Below, piece by piece: positions 45,532 through 53,352 of a stretch of DNA of 58,433 nucleotides. The notes under the pieces were generated by a model, which did not search any database, had not been told where the DNA came from, and was given only the letters and a program-made list of their open reading frames with translations. The stretch's first letter is position 1, and each line of letters opens with the position of its first letter. This DNA is from an uncultured Prevotellaceae bacterium (GTDB lineage Bacteria > Bacteroidota > Bacteroidia > Bacteroidales > Bacteroidaceae). The stretch lies in NCBI GenBank assembly GCA_902776545.1, contig CACYQO010000019.1, positions 1 to 58,433 on the forward strand, written 5' to 3'. The translations under genes were made by a program, and so were the position numbers.

Positions 45532-46524
45532 TTATTTGATGAGGTCGATAAACCGTATTATCTTTTTGTTGTTCGGCCAGTCACGGATGAGGCAGTAGAT
45601 GCCGTTGTGCCTGCGAAGGTCGTCTTGCTGGCAGCCGGGACAGTTCACCATCTGATCTTCCTCACCGAAGAGTGTCTGGATCTTTTCCGTCACCCCGTTC
45701 CTGCAGGAGTCAGGCACTACGCCTTTCAGACCGTCCATCTGCCAAAGGTTCCATGAGATGATGTAGGCGATGTAGTTGATGCTCTTCACCAAAGGGGCCT
45801 TACCGAACTTTGCCTGATAATACTCGATGAATGTCCAAAGCAGGGCTTCACGGGCCAGCAGCAGGTTGTCGCCCTGCCACTCAAAGCCGTAGATGTTCAT
45901 GTAGGCCGTCTGTGCCCAGTCGAGCCAGTCGCCACTTGTCTCCGTATTCTCAGAGACCACACGCAGTTTCCTGTCGAGCAGGCCTATCCGTTCTTCCAAC
46001 GGGATGGATTCTCCTGTAGTCGTGTCGTAACGGCTTGCAAGATAAGGAGCCTCGCCACAGGTCATCTCCATACGGGTGGCACGTACATAGTCTTTCCAAG
46101 TCTTGCCTTCAGGAAATTCTATTTTTTCAGGATTGGATTTCCAAGTATGCTTTTCGCTGTCTTCTATGTTGAAAACATCCTTACGCCCAAACCATGCTTC
46201 ATCCACGAGATTGTTCTGGGCATTGCAAACCCAGGAGGGTGTAAACACCTCTGCCATGTCCTTGGAACGGTCCGTCTGATTCTCCTTTGATTTGAGCACA
46301 CGAGGACGGATCACCATCCCATGCTCACCTGTAATCAGTTCAGGCAGTATCTGGGCATGATAATCGTATCCACTTCCAAGCGCCTCATAGTCATGAGTGG
46401 CCCAGAAGATGTTCTTGCCTGTAGTATGGTCACGCAGGAGTGTAGCCAACACTTCCGGCGAGATTGCCGACAGGTCGTCCTCCCTGATATCAATGCAGGG
46501 AAGACCAGATTCTTTTTCTGGCAT
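45532..46524 (-). CDS. restriction-modification partner with AdoMet-binding methylase half ('subunit M'-like)
   Basis: 330 aa. Has AEVFTPSWVCNAQNNLVDEA, equivalent to the type I HsdM F-x-T-P motif, and MTCGEAPYLASRYDTTTGE at the place of AdoMet motif I; later WLDWAQTAYMNIYGFEWQGDNLLLAREALLWTF is typical of the family. There is no NPPY motif, which is in the downstream 1327-aa protein. The pair therefore seems to form one N6-adenine methyltransferase from two chains. It is the first gene of the operon; a structured leader of about 400 nt lies upstream. Confidence 0.72.
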   Translation of the reverse strand: MPEKESGLPCIDIREDDLSAISPEVLATLLRDHTTGKNIFWATHDYEALGSGYDYHAQILPELITGEHGMVIRPRVLKSKENQTDRSKDMAEVFTPSWVCNAQNNLVDEAWFGRKDVFNIEDSEKHTWKSNPEKIEFPEGKTWKDYVRATRMEMTCGEAPYLASRYDTTTGESIPLEERIGLLDRKLRVVSENTETSGDWLDWAQTAYMNIYGFEWQGDNLLLAREALLWTFIEYYQAKFGKAPLVKSINYIAYIISWNLWQMDGLKGVVPDSCRNGVTEKIQTLFGEEDQMVNCPGCQQDDLRRHNGIYCLIRDWPNNKKIIRFIDLIK

Positions 46525-46930
46525 TCTTTTGCGCTTATAGCTTTAGGCAAAAGCACTTATCGGAACTTATTGGGCTTAATACATCAAAGCCTCTATATAC
46601 GATAAAAGCGTGTCCGCTCTTACCAGATATAGAGGCCGTGAGATTGCCCAACCAAGTGATAAGTGACGTCCACGCTATAAGCGCGAACAATCACAATTAT
46701 CATTATCTTGGTTTGATTTTAGAAATTTCTCACGTTTCTATATCTTCTAATAACTGCTATTGTCGTTATTTATTTACCCTCAAAAGTCGCACCGGCACCT
46801 CCACTGAGGCTCAAACTTGACCTGCGGTCGAGCCTGCTCGCGCTCGACAATTGATGCAAGCATCATTGTACTCACTCAACCGCAGCCTTCTGCCGTAGCA
46901 GCGTCGCGTCACGACGATTAGCCGATACTT
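46525..46930 (-). ncRNA. candidate structured RNA / leader of the restriction-modification operon
   Basis: A 600-base gap whose R-M side is dense in helices. Nested pairs: 46531-46541/46674-46684 (11 bp), 46554-46561/46658-46665 (8 bp), 46570-46575/46646-46651 (6 bp), 46589-46598/46627-46636 (10 bp). A second module is a three-way junction: 46822-46828/46879-46885 enclosing 46829-46833/46842-46846 and 46847-46857/46860-46869. A minus-strand -7 box, TACTTTTG, lies at 46936-46943, so the transcript would begin near 46929 and run into the operon start at 46524. It could be a leader regulator or a separate RNA. No known class is recognised. Confidence 0.55.
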
Positions 46931-46935
46931 GATTG

Positions 46936-46943
46936 CAAAAGTA
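46936..46943 (-). promoter_or_regulatory. -7 box of the structured leader
   Basis: TACTTTTG followed by CAATC on the minus strand. Confidence 0.5.
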
Positions 46944-47027
46944 CAAAATAATTTTGAAATAAATGGGATTTAAGAAAAAAAACTGAAAATAAATGCAGAT
47001 TTATTTGGAAGATAAGCGAGAAAAGTC

Positions 47028-47035
47028 TATCTTTG
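47028..47035 (+). promoter_or_regulatory. -7 box of small RNA 1
   Basis: TATCTTTG followed by CACC, directly before the RNA 1 hairpins. Confidence 0.55.
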
Positions 47036-47039
47036 CACC

Positions 47040-47134
47040 GTCAGAACATTATTTTTGACTATCCGGGCAGAATCCCGAGAGGGCAGGACCATATCGCCAC
47101 CGCCCATTTAAAGTCACCTTCGGGTGACTTTTAT
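47040..47134 (+). ncRNA. small RNA 1 of a paralogous pair
   Basis: About 95 nt after a -7 box. Hairpins: GTCAGAA/TTTTTGAC (47040-47046/47052-47059), CGGG/CCCG (47064-47067/47074-47077) and GGGC/GCCC (47081-47084/47102-47105), then ATTTAAA and a terminator AAGTCACC-TTCG-GGTGACTT with a short T-run (47111-47134). The same order of elements with different but paired bases occurs at 47873, which supports a real RNA. The terminator also closes the convergent nuclease gene. Confidence 0.75.
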
Positions 47135-47760
47135 TTGTAAAATGTAAACATGAACTTCTTTACAAAGCCTTTATCTATTGCAGCCTCGCGTTTCACTTGA
47201 ATACTTTTGTTGCTTCTGAATACAAGTACTTCAAGTGCATTGGGGTTTTTATGGAAATAGTGGCTAATATCTTTCGCCAAAAGCCGGGCATTATAGGCAG
47301 TAGTGATATTAAGCAAGACATGATTTGTCTGCCCGATAGACTCTTTCAGTCTATTCCCCACAGAATTCATCCCGGTAATTGTCTTCAAATCGAACATCTT
47401 ATACACCCCTTTACGCTCGAAAATAAAATCTGCCGTTCTGATTCCCTTGGGATTAGGCAATATATAGACACGATAGCCATGCTCTACAGCCTTGCGCGCT
47501 GCATTGATCAGATTGTCGAAGTCATCACTCTGTTCGCTGATAGCGCTGTAAATGTTGGTTTCTCCCTCTACGAGATGGAACTCTCCATAGTAGATGATTA
47601 GTTTCAGTTGGTTAATAAACTGGGCACCTTTGAGATAGTGTAGCTCCTGCAGCTCGTCAGCCATACCTCTCCATGAGGTCTCCGCAGCCATCAGCACAGA
47701 GCCATCTTCTTCAAATGGTTCAAATTCAATCATGTTATCTTCAATGATAGCCGGTTTCAT
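47131..47760 (-). CDS. PD-(D/E)XK / CdiA C-terminal-like nuclease-domain protein
   Basis: 209 aa. The C-terminal half reads LPNPKGIRTADFIFERKGVY then KMFDLKTITG and IGQTNHVLLNI, the D...DxK arrangement of PD-(D/E)XK nucleases and close to the CdiA_C tRNA-nuclease domain pattern. The N-terminal 60 residues (EFEPFEEDGSVLMAAETSWRG) are a short helical region. There is no signal peptide or secretion domain, so it acts in the cell. The -7 box TACCTTTG on the minus strand (47769-47776) makes it nearly leaderless. It sits between two paralogous small RNAs on the opposite strand. Toxin or antiphage nuclease is the likely role; the domain call is from memory. Confidence 0.65.
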   Translation of the reverse strand: MKPAIIEDNMIEFEPFEEDGSVLMAAETSWRGMADELQELHYLKGAQFINQLKLIIYYGEFHLVEGETNIYSAISEQSDDFDNLINAARKAVEHGYRVYILPNPKGIRTADFIFERKGVYKMFDLKTITGMNSVGNRLKESIGQTNHVLLNITTAYNARLLAKDISHYFHKNPNALEVLVFRSNKSIQVKREAAIDKGFVKKFMFTFYK

Positions 47761-47860
47761 ATTCTATGCAAAGGTACGAAAAAGATTGGAAAATAATGCT
47801 CGTTTGGACGTAAAAATGAAAATAATGGGATAATTATTGGGAAGATAACAAAAAAATACC

Positions 47861-47868
47861 TACCTTTG
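47861..47868 (+). promoter_or_regulatory. -7 box of small RNA 2
   Basis: TACCTTTG followed by CAGCG, directly before the RNA 2 hairpins. Confidence 0.55.
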
Positions 47869-47872
47869 CAGC

Positions 47873-47975
47873 GTCAAACGTATGTTTTGACTACGCCGCT
47901 GAGTGCGGGGAGCAAGACTTGATCGACACTACTCCATTTTAAAGAGCCGTCATTTTATGATAGCTCTTTTTTTTA
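47873..47975 (+). ncRNA. small RNA 2 of a paralogous pair
   Basis: About 100 nt. Hairpins in the same order as RNA 1: GTCAAAC/GTTTTGAC (47873-47879/47884-47891), CCGC/GCGG (47896-47899/47905-47908) and GGAG/CTCC (47909-47912/47932-47935), then ATTTTAAA and a terminator AAAGAGC/GCTCTTT with a long T-run (to 47975). The stems differ in sequence from RNA 1 but keep pairing, and the third loop has nearly the same length (17-19 nt) in both. Confidence 0.75.
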
Positions 47976-48098
47976 GCTCAGTCCGAAATTGTCGCCGATT
48001 ATATCAGTTATGTGAGTCTAAAAGTTATTTATGTTTAAAAATATTGTGAATTTCTCACGAATTTGGTATTGATATTTTGTATTTTGGCTTTTTTGAAG

Positions 48099-48116
48099 TA
48101 AATTTGCAGCAAATTT
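48099..48116 (+). promoter_or_regulatory. -7 box and overlapping palindrome before the ATPase gene
   Basis: TAAATTTG (48099-48106) is embedded in AAATTTGC-A-GCAAATTT (48100-48116), a perfect palindrome that would block the promoter if bound. Confidence 0.5.
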
Positions 48117-48138
48117 GTAATATTCAAAAGCGACAACT

Positions 48139-49434
48139 ATGATACAGGAGTTTCAAGTGCAGAATTTCTACAGCATCAGGGAGCGGCAAACTATCAGTTT
48201 TGTGCCGAACAATGATGATAATATGCGTGGGCAATACGTCCATCAAGTGGCTGAGGGAGTGGAACTCCTGAAGATCGGCATCGTATATGGTAGCAATGCC
48301 AGCGGTAAGACCACCTTGCTCAATGCCCTGTCGTACTTCCGCAGCGTTATGCTCGACAAGCCTGAGTCGAAGAATGACGGCATGGGCTACTACCCGTTCC
48401 TGCTTGACAACCACAGCAGGAATGAGTTTTCGTATATGCAGATGACCTTCTGGGTTAATGGAGAAAAATATGTCTTAAGTCTGGAATTTGACAGCAAGCG
48501 AATAAATGAAGAGTCGCTGATAGTATATACCAGCGTTCGTCCCACCACGCTTTATAAACGTGTCTATCAGCCGGAGTCCGACCATACGGAGGTGACTTTT
48601 GGCAACAAAGCTGGTATTGACAAGGCTACGGGACGTGCCATCGAGGGCAATACCACCAACAACTGTACCGTCATGGCCGCTTTAGGCCAGTCTAATGCGC
48701 CTGCCTCAAAACTAAATGATGTATATGAATTCTTCTTTTCTGGCTTGCAGACTCTTTTAAGCCCAAGAGATTCACTAACATACAATGTGAAAAACGAGCT
48801 TCGGAATGACAAGGAAGGCAAGAAGAAGCGATTCCTGCTCCAACTGCTGAAGGCAAGTGATTTTAACATCGTCGACATGACGCTTAACGAACTGGAAGAG
48901 TCTATTACGCCAGAAATGGAGAAGGCAATCAATAGCGCTCCGATACCCGAGGAGGCAAAGATAGAAATGCTTAAACGAGGTACCATCAAGCACGATGACA
49001 TTTTGTTCAGCCATACAGGCGAAGAAGGAGACTATGAGTTGCATGAAGGCCTCGAGTCTGCAGGAACTCACCGGTTTCTTGGCATGTCAATCGTGCTATA
49101 CTACGTATTGCATGAGAACAATTTCATCCCCGTTGACGAGATAGAGACCAGCATCCACTATGAGTTACTCTCCTATTTCATCAAACTGTTCCTGGCCAAC
49201 AGCGAGGGTTCATCGCAGTTGCTGATGACCACTCACGATATCAACCTGTTGAATGAGGATTTCATCCGCCGCGATGTGGTGTGGTTTACCGACAAAAGCA
49301 AGGAGGGAGCCACCCAAATTAAGCGACTCTCTTCACTCGGTCTGCACAAGACCATGAATCCTTACAATGCCTACAAGCAGGGCAAGTTGGTAGATCTGCC
49401 TTTCCTCGGAAGTATTTACCTTGAAACAGAGTAA
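48139..49434 (+). CDS. AAA15-type ABC/OLD-like ATPase
   Basis: 431 aa. Walker A GSNASGKTTLLNAL (residues 51-64), signature region ESAGTHRFLGMSIVLYY, Walker B NFIPVDEIETSIHYEL and switch LLMTTHDINLL; the architecture is that of COG1106 ATPases (SMC/OLD-like head). Such ATPases normally pair with a second gene such as RloB in antiphage systems; no RloB follows here. Instead a gene relic and an Argonaute lie downstream on the same strand. It may act as sensor or motor for them, or be a separate arrival. Confidence 0.87.
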   Translation: MIQEFQVQNFYSIRERQTISFVPNNDDNMRGQYVHQVAEGVELLKIGIVYGSNASGKTTLLNALSYFRSVMLDKPESKNDGMGYYPFLLDNHSRNEFSYMQMTFWVNGEKYVLSLEFDSKRINEESLIVYTSVRPTTLYKRVYQPESDHTEVTFGNKAGIDKATGRAIEGNTTNNCTVMAALGQSNAPASKLNDVYEFFFSGLQTLLSPRDSLTYNVKNELRNDKEGKKKRFLLQLLKASDFNIVDMTLNELEESITPEMEKAINSAPIPEEAKIEMLKRGTIKHDDILFSHTGEEGDYELHEGLESAGTHRFLGMSIVLYYVLHENNFIPVDEIETSIHYELLSYFIKLFLANSEGSSQLLMTTHDINLLNEDFIRRDVVWFTDKSKEGATQIKRLSSLGLHKTMNPYNAYKQGKLVDLPFLGSIYLETE

Positions 49435-49556
49435 CGGCACATGGCAGTAAAGAAGAGTATTGCAATCTGAAACAACTCGTGGACGAAGGCATCCTTGAAA
49501 TAGAGGGTGAGTATAAGAATAGGAAGTATAAGTTAAGCAATAAAGAGACCATATGA
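49425..49556 (+). pseudogene. relic of a winged-helix-type gene that ended at the Argonaute start
   Basis: An open frame of 43 codons without a start codon; it opens just after an in-frame TGA at 49422. It reads SKEEYCNLKQLVDEGILEIE then GEYKNRKYKLSNKETI, the look of the last recognition helix and wing of a winged-helix domain. Its stop TGA (49554-49556) overlaps the Argonaute ATG (49553), the ATGA junction of translationally coupled genes. This suggests that Argonaute once followed a full gene whose 5' part is gone. Confidence 0.5.
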
Positions 49557-51757
49557 CAATAAACAGTATTGAAATCAGCCTTCGGGAGCAAACTGCTACA
49601 ATAAGTCTGTTTGCCGGTTGTGGTGGAAGCAATGTAAGTAGCATTGTGTGTGCTGATTCAAAAGAAGCAGTTTCTGAATACAAAAAACTCAGCAAATCTC
49701 ATAATCCTAAGTTATGGGAAGAAAATCGAGACAACCTCCTGGTGATGAACGAAGTTTTAATGCCTGTCTGGCAAGATTGGGATTTGCAAAAATACTATCC
49801 TCAACAGATAAAACGCTTCGATACCAAGGTAAATCTTAGCAATCACCCTATGATTGGAAGGGCTGAACTGATGCATAGAATAATCCGGTATTTCCGTAGC
49901 AACGACATTCCTGTCGGTCGAAGTTTTACTGGAGACCCCGAGGTTTGGATTCCGTCCACAAACAGGACTAATCCATGGAATGCCAAGTGTTACGACAAAT
50001 TTGTCATTCGTCCAAGATACCAAGATCAATCAGCAGGCTGGGAACTTCATATCACGCATTCAGGTGTTGCAAAGGTCTGTAATCAGTCCATGTCGGTTTT
50101 GCCAGACCTGCCAGACAGGGGATATTCGGTAATGATAGGAACAGAGGTGTTAAGCGTCAGTAAGATGGCTCGCCGACACCGCAGGAATCAGCACATTGTT
50201 TATCCTGTTGCCAATCACATGCTAAGGAATATTATCAAGATTGCTCCTCATTATGATTACGATAACAACAAGCTTGTCACAAAGTATAATCTGATAGACT
50301 GGTTCGCCAAGACTTATATATTGATAGAATCGTTTAAAGATTCTGTTGGCATTGATTTTCCAACGGGTATGTGGATGAATGTTCATGTAGAAGACAAGTA
50401 TATGGTCCCTGCCGATGCACGCTACCTTGAATATGCTGATGGTAATAAAGGGGTGAATCCGATGAGTGACCTTTCTCAGTTTGGTCCATATCGGTTGCCA
50501 AAGAAGAGTGTTAAATTCATAATGATATTTCAAAAGGATGATAACCGCTCACAGTCCAGATCTGCTATGAAACTGTTTAATGGACTCACTTACGGTGTAG
50601 ACACAGATGAAGATATTCGTATTAAGGATGGTGATAACGAAAAGGAGTGCCAAGATAAATGTAATAAACAACAAGAACGTGCATACCAAAGCATGTCTAT
50701 GTTTATAGGACAGCCATTCAGCATACCAGAAGGAAATGCTTTTATCTTCAACAATCTGTCAACAGCTGTAGAAGAAGTAAGGTTTCAATTGGAGAACCGG
50801 TTGAAGATGAAGCCTGAATATACTTATGAAGCAGTCTATATTTCACCAATAAAACAGGATGACGCAAACTCTGATGCATTGATTGTATATTACATGTTAA
50901 AGGAAATGCTAATGGAGAGAGGCATCATGTTACAGGCAATATATTGTCAAAACCCTTATTCCAAAAAGTTCAGAATGTTCATACCAAACTTGTCCGTTGC
51001 TATGTTTGCGAAAGCGGATGGCATACCATATGTTATTCATAAACCTTATGGCGACGATGACCTCATCATAGGAGTGGGTGCGTATTGTAACCAAAAGGTT
51101 GGCCAAAGATATGTGGGTAGCGCAATCTGTTTTGACAACAAAGGTATGCTTCAAAGTTATAATTGTTGGCCAGATTGTGATACCGACCGTTTGAAGAACT
51201 CTATCAAGTTGGGTATTATGGGATTTATTAAAGATCACGGTCATAATCCGAAGCGTGTGATTATACATTATTATAAAACCATGAGTCGAAAGGAGGCAAG
51301 GCCTATTACAACGATGCTTTACAATTTGGGACTTCAAGGTGTCCCTGTCTTTGTTTTGAATATAAGTAAGACGGAGAGCGAAGACCTCATCGCGTTTGAT
51401 ATGGAAGAACAGAATTTGATGCCTGAAAGTGGAACCGTTGTTAACCTCGGCAGGGGCAACTATCTCCTTTTCAACAATTCCAAGTACTCTCATAATGATT
51501 CTGCTAATTTACTATACCCTGTAAAGATTAGAATTTCAAAGGTTGACCAAGATGGGAAATCACAACCATATACTGACGAAGAGTCTATTGAACTTCTCAC
51601 ACAGGTATATCAATTTAGTCGCCTAAGTTACAAGACCGTCAAACAGCAGAATATGCCTGTAACGACGCTCTATCCTGAACTGGCAGCAAGAATAGTACCC
51701 TTCTTCAATGGCAGATGCATTCCCGAAGCAGGGCGTAAAAAGATGGGGTTTCTCTAA
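49553..51757 (+). CDS. long prokaryotic Argonaute (Piwi) protein, probably slicer-inactive
   Basis: 734 aa, the size of a long pAgo. The MID/PIWI part is recognisable: YYMLKEMLMERGIMLQAIYC, MFIPNLSVAMFAKADGIPYV, then IIGVGAYCNQKVGQRYVG, PKRVIIHYYKTMSRKEARPI and a closing LTQVYQFSRLSYKTVKQQN with MPVTTLYPELAARIVPFF. At the first catalytic position (canonical G-x-D) there is Gly509 (IGVG), so the DEDX tetrad is broken and target cleavage is unlikely. The N-terminal half is divergent and its PAZ domain was not identified. AT-richer than the core genes. It is followed after 12 bases by an unknown gene, the likely effector or partner, and preceded by an ATPase. Confidence 0.85.
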   Translation: MTINSIEISLREQTATISLFAGCGGSNVSSIVCADSKEAVSEYKKLSKSHNPKLWEENRDNLLVMNEVLMPVWQDWDLQKYYPQQIKRFDTKVNLSNHPMIGRAELMHRIIRYFRSNDIPVGRSFTGDPEVWIPSTNRTNPWNAKCYDKFVIRPRYQDQSAGWELHITHSGVAKVCNQSMSVLPDLPDRGYSVMIGTEVLSVSKMARRHRRNQHIVYPVANHMLRNIIKIAPHYDYDNNKLVTKYNLIDWFAKTYILIESFKDSVGIDFPTGMWMNVHVEDKYMVPADARYLEYADGNKGVNPMSDLSQFGPYRLPKKSVKFIMIFQKDDNRSQSRSAMKLFNGLTYGVDTDEDIRIKDGDNEKECQDKCNKQQERAYQSMSMFIGQPFSIPEGNAFIFNNLSTAVEEVRFQLENRLKMKPEYTYEAVYISPIKQDDANSDALIVYYMLKEMLMERGIMLQAIYCQNPYSKKFRMFIPNLSVAMFAKADGIPYVIHKPYGDDDLIIGVGAYCNQKVGQRYVGSAICFDNKGMLQSYNCWPDCDTDRLKNSIKLGIMGFIKDHGHNPKRVIIHYYKTMSRKEARPITTMLYNLGLQGVPVFVLNISKTESEDLIAFDMEEQNLMPESGTVVNLGRGNYLLFNNSKYSHNDSANLLYPVKIRISKVDQDGKSQPYTDEESIELLTQVYQFSRLSYKTVKQQNMPVTTLYPELAARIVPFFNGRCIPEAGRKKMGFL

Positions 51758-51769
51758 TTCCTGTATTCC

Positions 51770-52981
51770 ATGAGCATGACTCTACCACTAATAGATTTGA
51801 TCTTGGCACACGGATGGGTACCTCTGTCCATGCTGTCCACGAGTGAACATGACAAGACGTTTGCAAGGCTTTCAGCATCTATCTCCAAATACAAAAACCT
51901 GTCATTAGAAGAAATGAACCGGGGCATTGCAGAAACCGTCAAGGGATATGGTGAATATGTTCCCACGTCTCAATCCGCATTTAATGCTGTGGGCAGTACA
52001 CTGCTCTCGGCATTTGATGATACTTATTCTAAAACCAAGACGGTATCAGATGTATGCCATTTGGAGTTTACCTATGCGCTGGGCCACTCTTATGCTGATA
52101 GATTCTACATACTGGCTGTAGAAGCAGACGTAAGACATTGCTTACTGTGGTTGATCGATCAGGAGAGACAGTTAAGGTCTGATGATGACATGAAGCAAGT
52201 TGTACGCGAAACTTTGAGTGTCATTACAGGATATTGTCGGATGACGCATTCGTCATCCGAAATAAACAAGCCGGTCTTCGGGTTCGTACTCAGGAAACTG
52301 ACGGCTCTCTATTTTGAGATAGTGTACACATATCTTGAGGAACACAGAGACTGGCGTGAATATATTGAGAACATTTACTCAGATTTACTACCGCTATCTT
52401 TTTTTGAATTTACATCTATCTACTGGGAAACGATGCCTACAGAAGAAGATGAAGCCTCATGGGAAAGTTTTGAGCAGACAGAACGAACACCTGTAATAGC
52501 AAAGAGACCTGTAGCGATGGTGCCTACAGGGGCAGAGGCTGAAGAAAATGAGGTAATCACCAAATATGACCACTTTGTTGAAGTAGTAAAAACATACAAG
52601 TTCTTCGAATGTCCAGCCGTAGCATGTCTCAATGAGATTCAGCGAGGCCAGCTTGTTCGTTTAATAGTGAATCACAAAGATAATTATGGAGCCTATGCTA
52701 TTGCCATGCTATGCGAACTTAACTATGACAAGTGGATGATGGATAACTTTGCAAAAGCCAATCCATATTCGAAGCGAGGGATAACAAAAACAACGATTAT
52801 TGCACACTGGAAGGATGCTCTTAGCTTGAATAACGATAGAGCTGTTGCCGGTAATTATAATGTGTTACGCAATCCAAGTAGTAAAGAAGACAGGACAGTC
52901 TATAAGGCTTCTGAATACACCATGAAAGTCCATCAGGATTATATTGCTATCAGAGAGTACCTAAATTCCGCAGCACTTTAA
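51770..52981 (+). CDS. unknown partner of the Argonaute operon
   Basis: 403 aa, not recognised. No signal peptide or transmembrane helix. It is mostly helical and acidic in the middle (TEEDEASWESFEQTERTP). The last 120 residues look like a folded domain with AYAIAMLCELNYDKWMMDNF, a basic TKTTIIAHWKDALSLNNDRA and a SSKEDRTVYKASEYTMKVHQ region, the kind of pattern found in helix-turn-helix or mobile-element proteins of Bacteroidales. Its last codons (NSAAL-stop) lie inside a repeat that recurs at 56842-56876, so the natural C-terminus may have been altered. Position 12 bases after Argonaute suggests co-translation and joint action. Confidence 0.65.
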   Translation: MSMTLPLIDLILAHGWVPLSMLSTSEHDKTFARLSASISKYKNLSLEEMNRGIAETVKGYGEYVPTSQSAFNAVGSTLLSAFDDTYSKTKTVSDVCHLEFTYALGHSYADRFYILAVEADVRHCLLWLIDQERQLRSDDDMKQVVRETLSVITGYCRMTHSSSEINKPVFGFVLRKLTALYFEIVYTYLEEHRDWREYIENIYSDLLPLSFFEFTSIYWETMPTEEDEASWESFEQTERTPVIAKRPVAMVPTGAEAEENEVITKYDHFVEVVKTYKFFECPAVACLNEIQRGQLVRLIVNHKDNYGAYAIAMLCELNYDKWMMDNFAKANPYSKRGITKTTIIAHWKDALSLNNDRAVAGNYNVLRNPSSKEDRTVYKASEYTMKVHQDYIAIREYLNSAAL

Positions 52982-52996
52982 TTTAACTTTCTTTAT
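52962..52996. repeat. 35-bp direct repeat, copy 1 (truncated end of RNA-like locus)
   Basis: CTAAATTCCGCAGCACTTTA followed by ATTTAACTTTCTTTAT; matches 56842-56876 with two differences. Confidence 0.8.
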
Positions 52997-52997
52997 T

Positions 52998-53144
52998 GAT
53001 CAGGGGGACAGGTCATTGATCTTTTATTTTGAAAGGGGAAGGGATGGGGAAAGTAGTCGCGGGGACAGGCATCTGGGTATACCCAAGCAGAATCTGTCCC
53101 GTGACTAATTTGGAGAAAAAAATCAATGACCTGTCCCCTTGATC
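52998..53144. repeat. nested palindromic element with GGGGACAGGTCATTGAT arms
   Basis: Outer arms 52998-53020 and 53122-53144 (22 of 23 paired), inner CGGGGACAG/CTGTCCCG and a central TGGGTATACCCA palindrome (53074-53085). The first 48 bases (52998-53045) are repeated identically at 55516-55563. Looks like a REP-type or MITE-like element. Confidence 0.8.
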
Positions 53145-53278
53145 CCTTGGCCCAGAGCCATTGGCAGACCGCCCGCCAAAACCAGATAGCCTCGCTCCAG
53201 AACTACTGGCTTGCCTACTATCACCTGCGCCGCTTGACTCTCTACGACTATCAGCGTCGCCAGACAGTTACAAGGTAA
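53143..53278 (+). pseudogene. relic of a TolC-family outer membrane efflux gene
   Basis: An open frame with no start reads LAQSHWQTARQNQIASLQNY then WLAYYHLRRLTLYDYQRRQ and stops. The WxAYYxLRRLTLYD pattern is typical of the C-terminal helix end of Bacteroidetes TolC-like proteins. It begins exactly in the palindromic element, so the gene was cut there. Followed by a GGTAACAGGTAACAGGTTGC repeat. This covers the 371-base gap, with nothing else seen. Confidence 0.5.
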
Positions 53279-53352
53279 CAGGTAACAGGTTGCAATAAGA
53301 CAAAAAGAAAGCTTCCCGGTGGAGAAGCTTTCTTGGTTGGTGAGGGATGGAG

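Noticed and set aside
46529-46684. Integron attC site
   Set aside because: The TTGGGC/GCCCAA arms have the opposite order to the RYYYAAC...GTTRRRY layout, and no integrase is seen.
47040-47975. CRISPR array made of the two similar RNA loci
   Set aside because: Only two copies, 830 bases apart with a gene between; each has its own promoter and terminator, and no spacer-repeat pattern.
48139-49434. Complete RloAB-type pair
   Set aside because: The ATPase fits, but no RloB-like gene follows; the next frames are a relic and an Argonaute.
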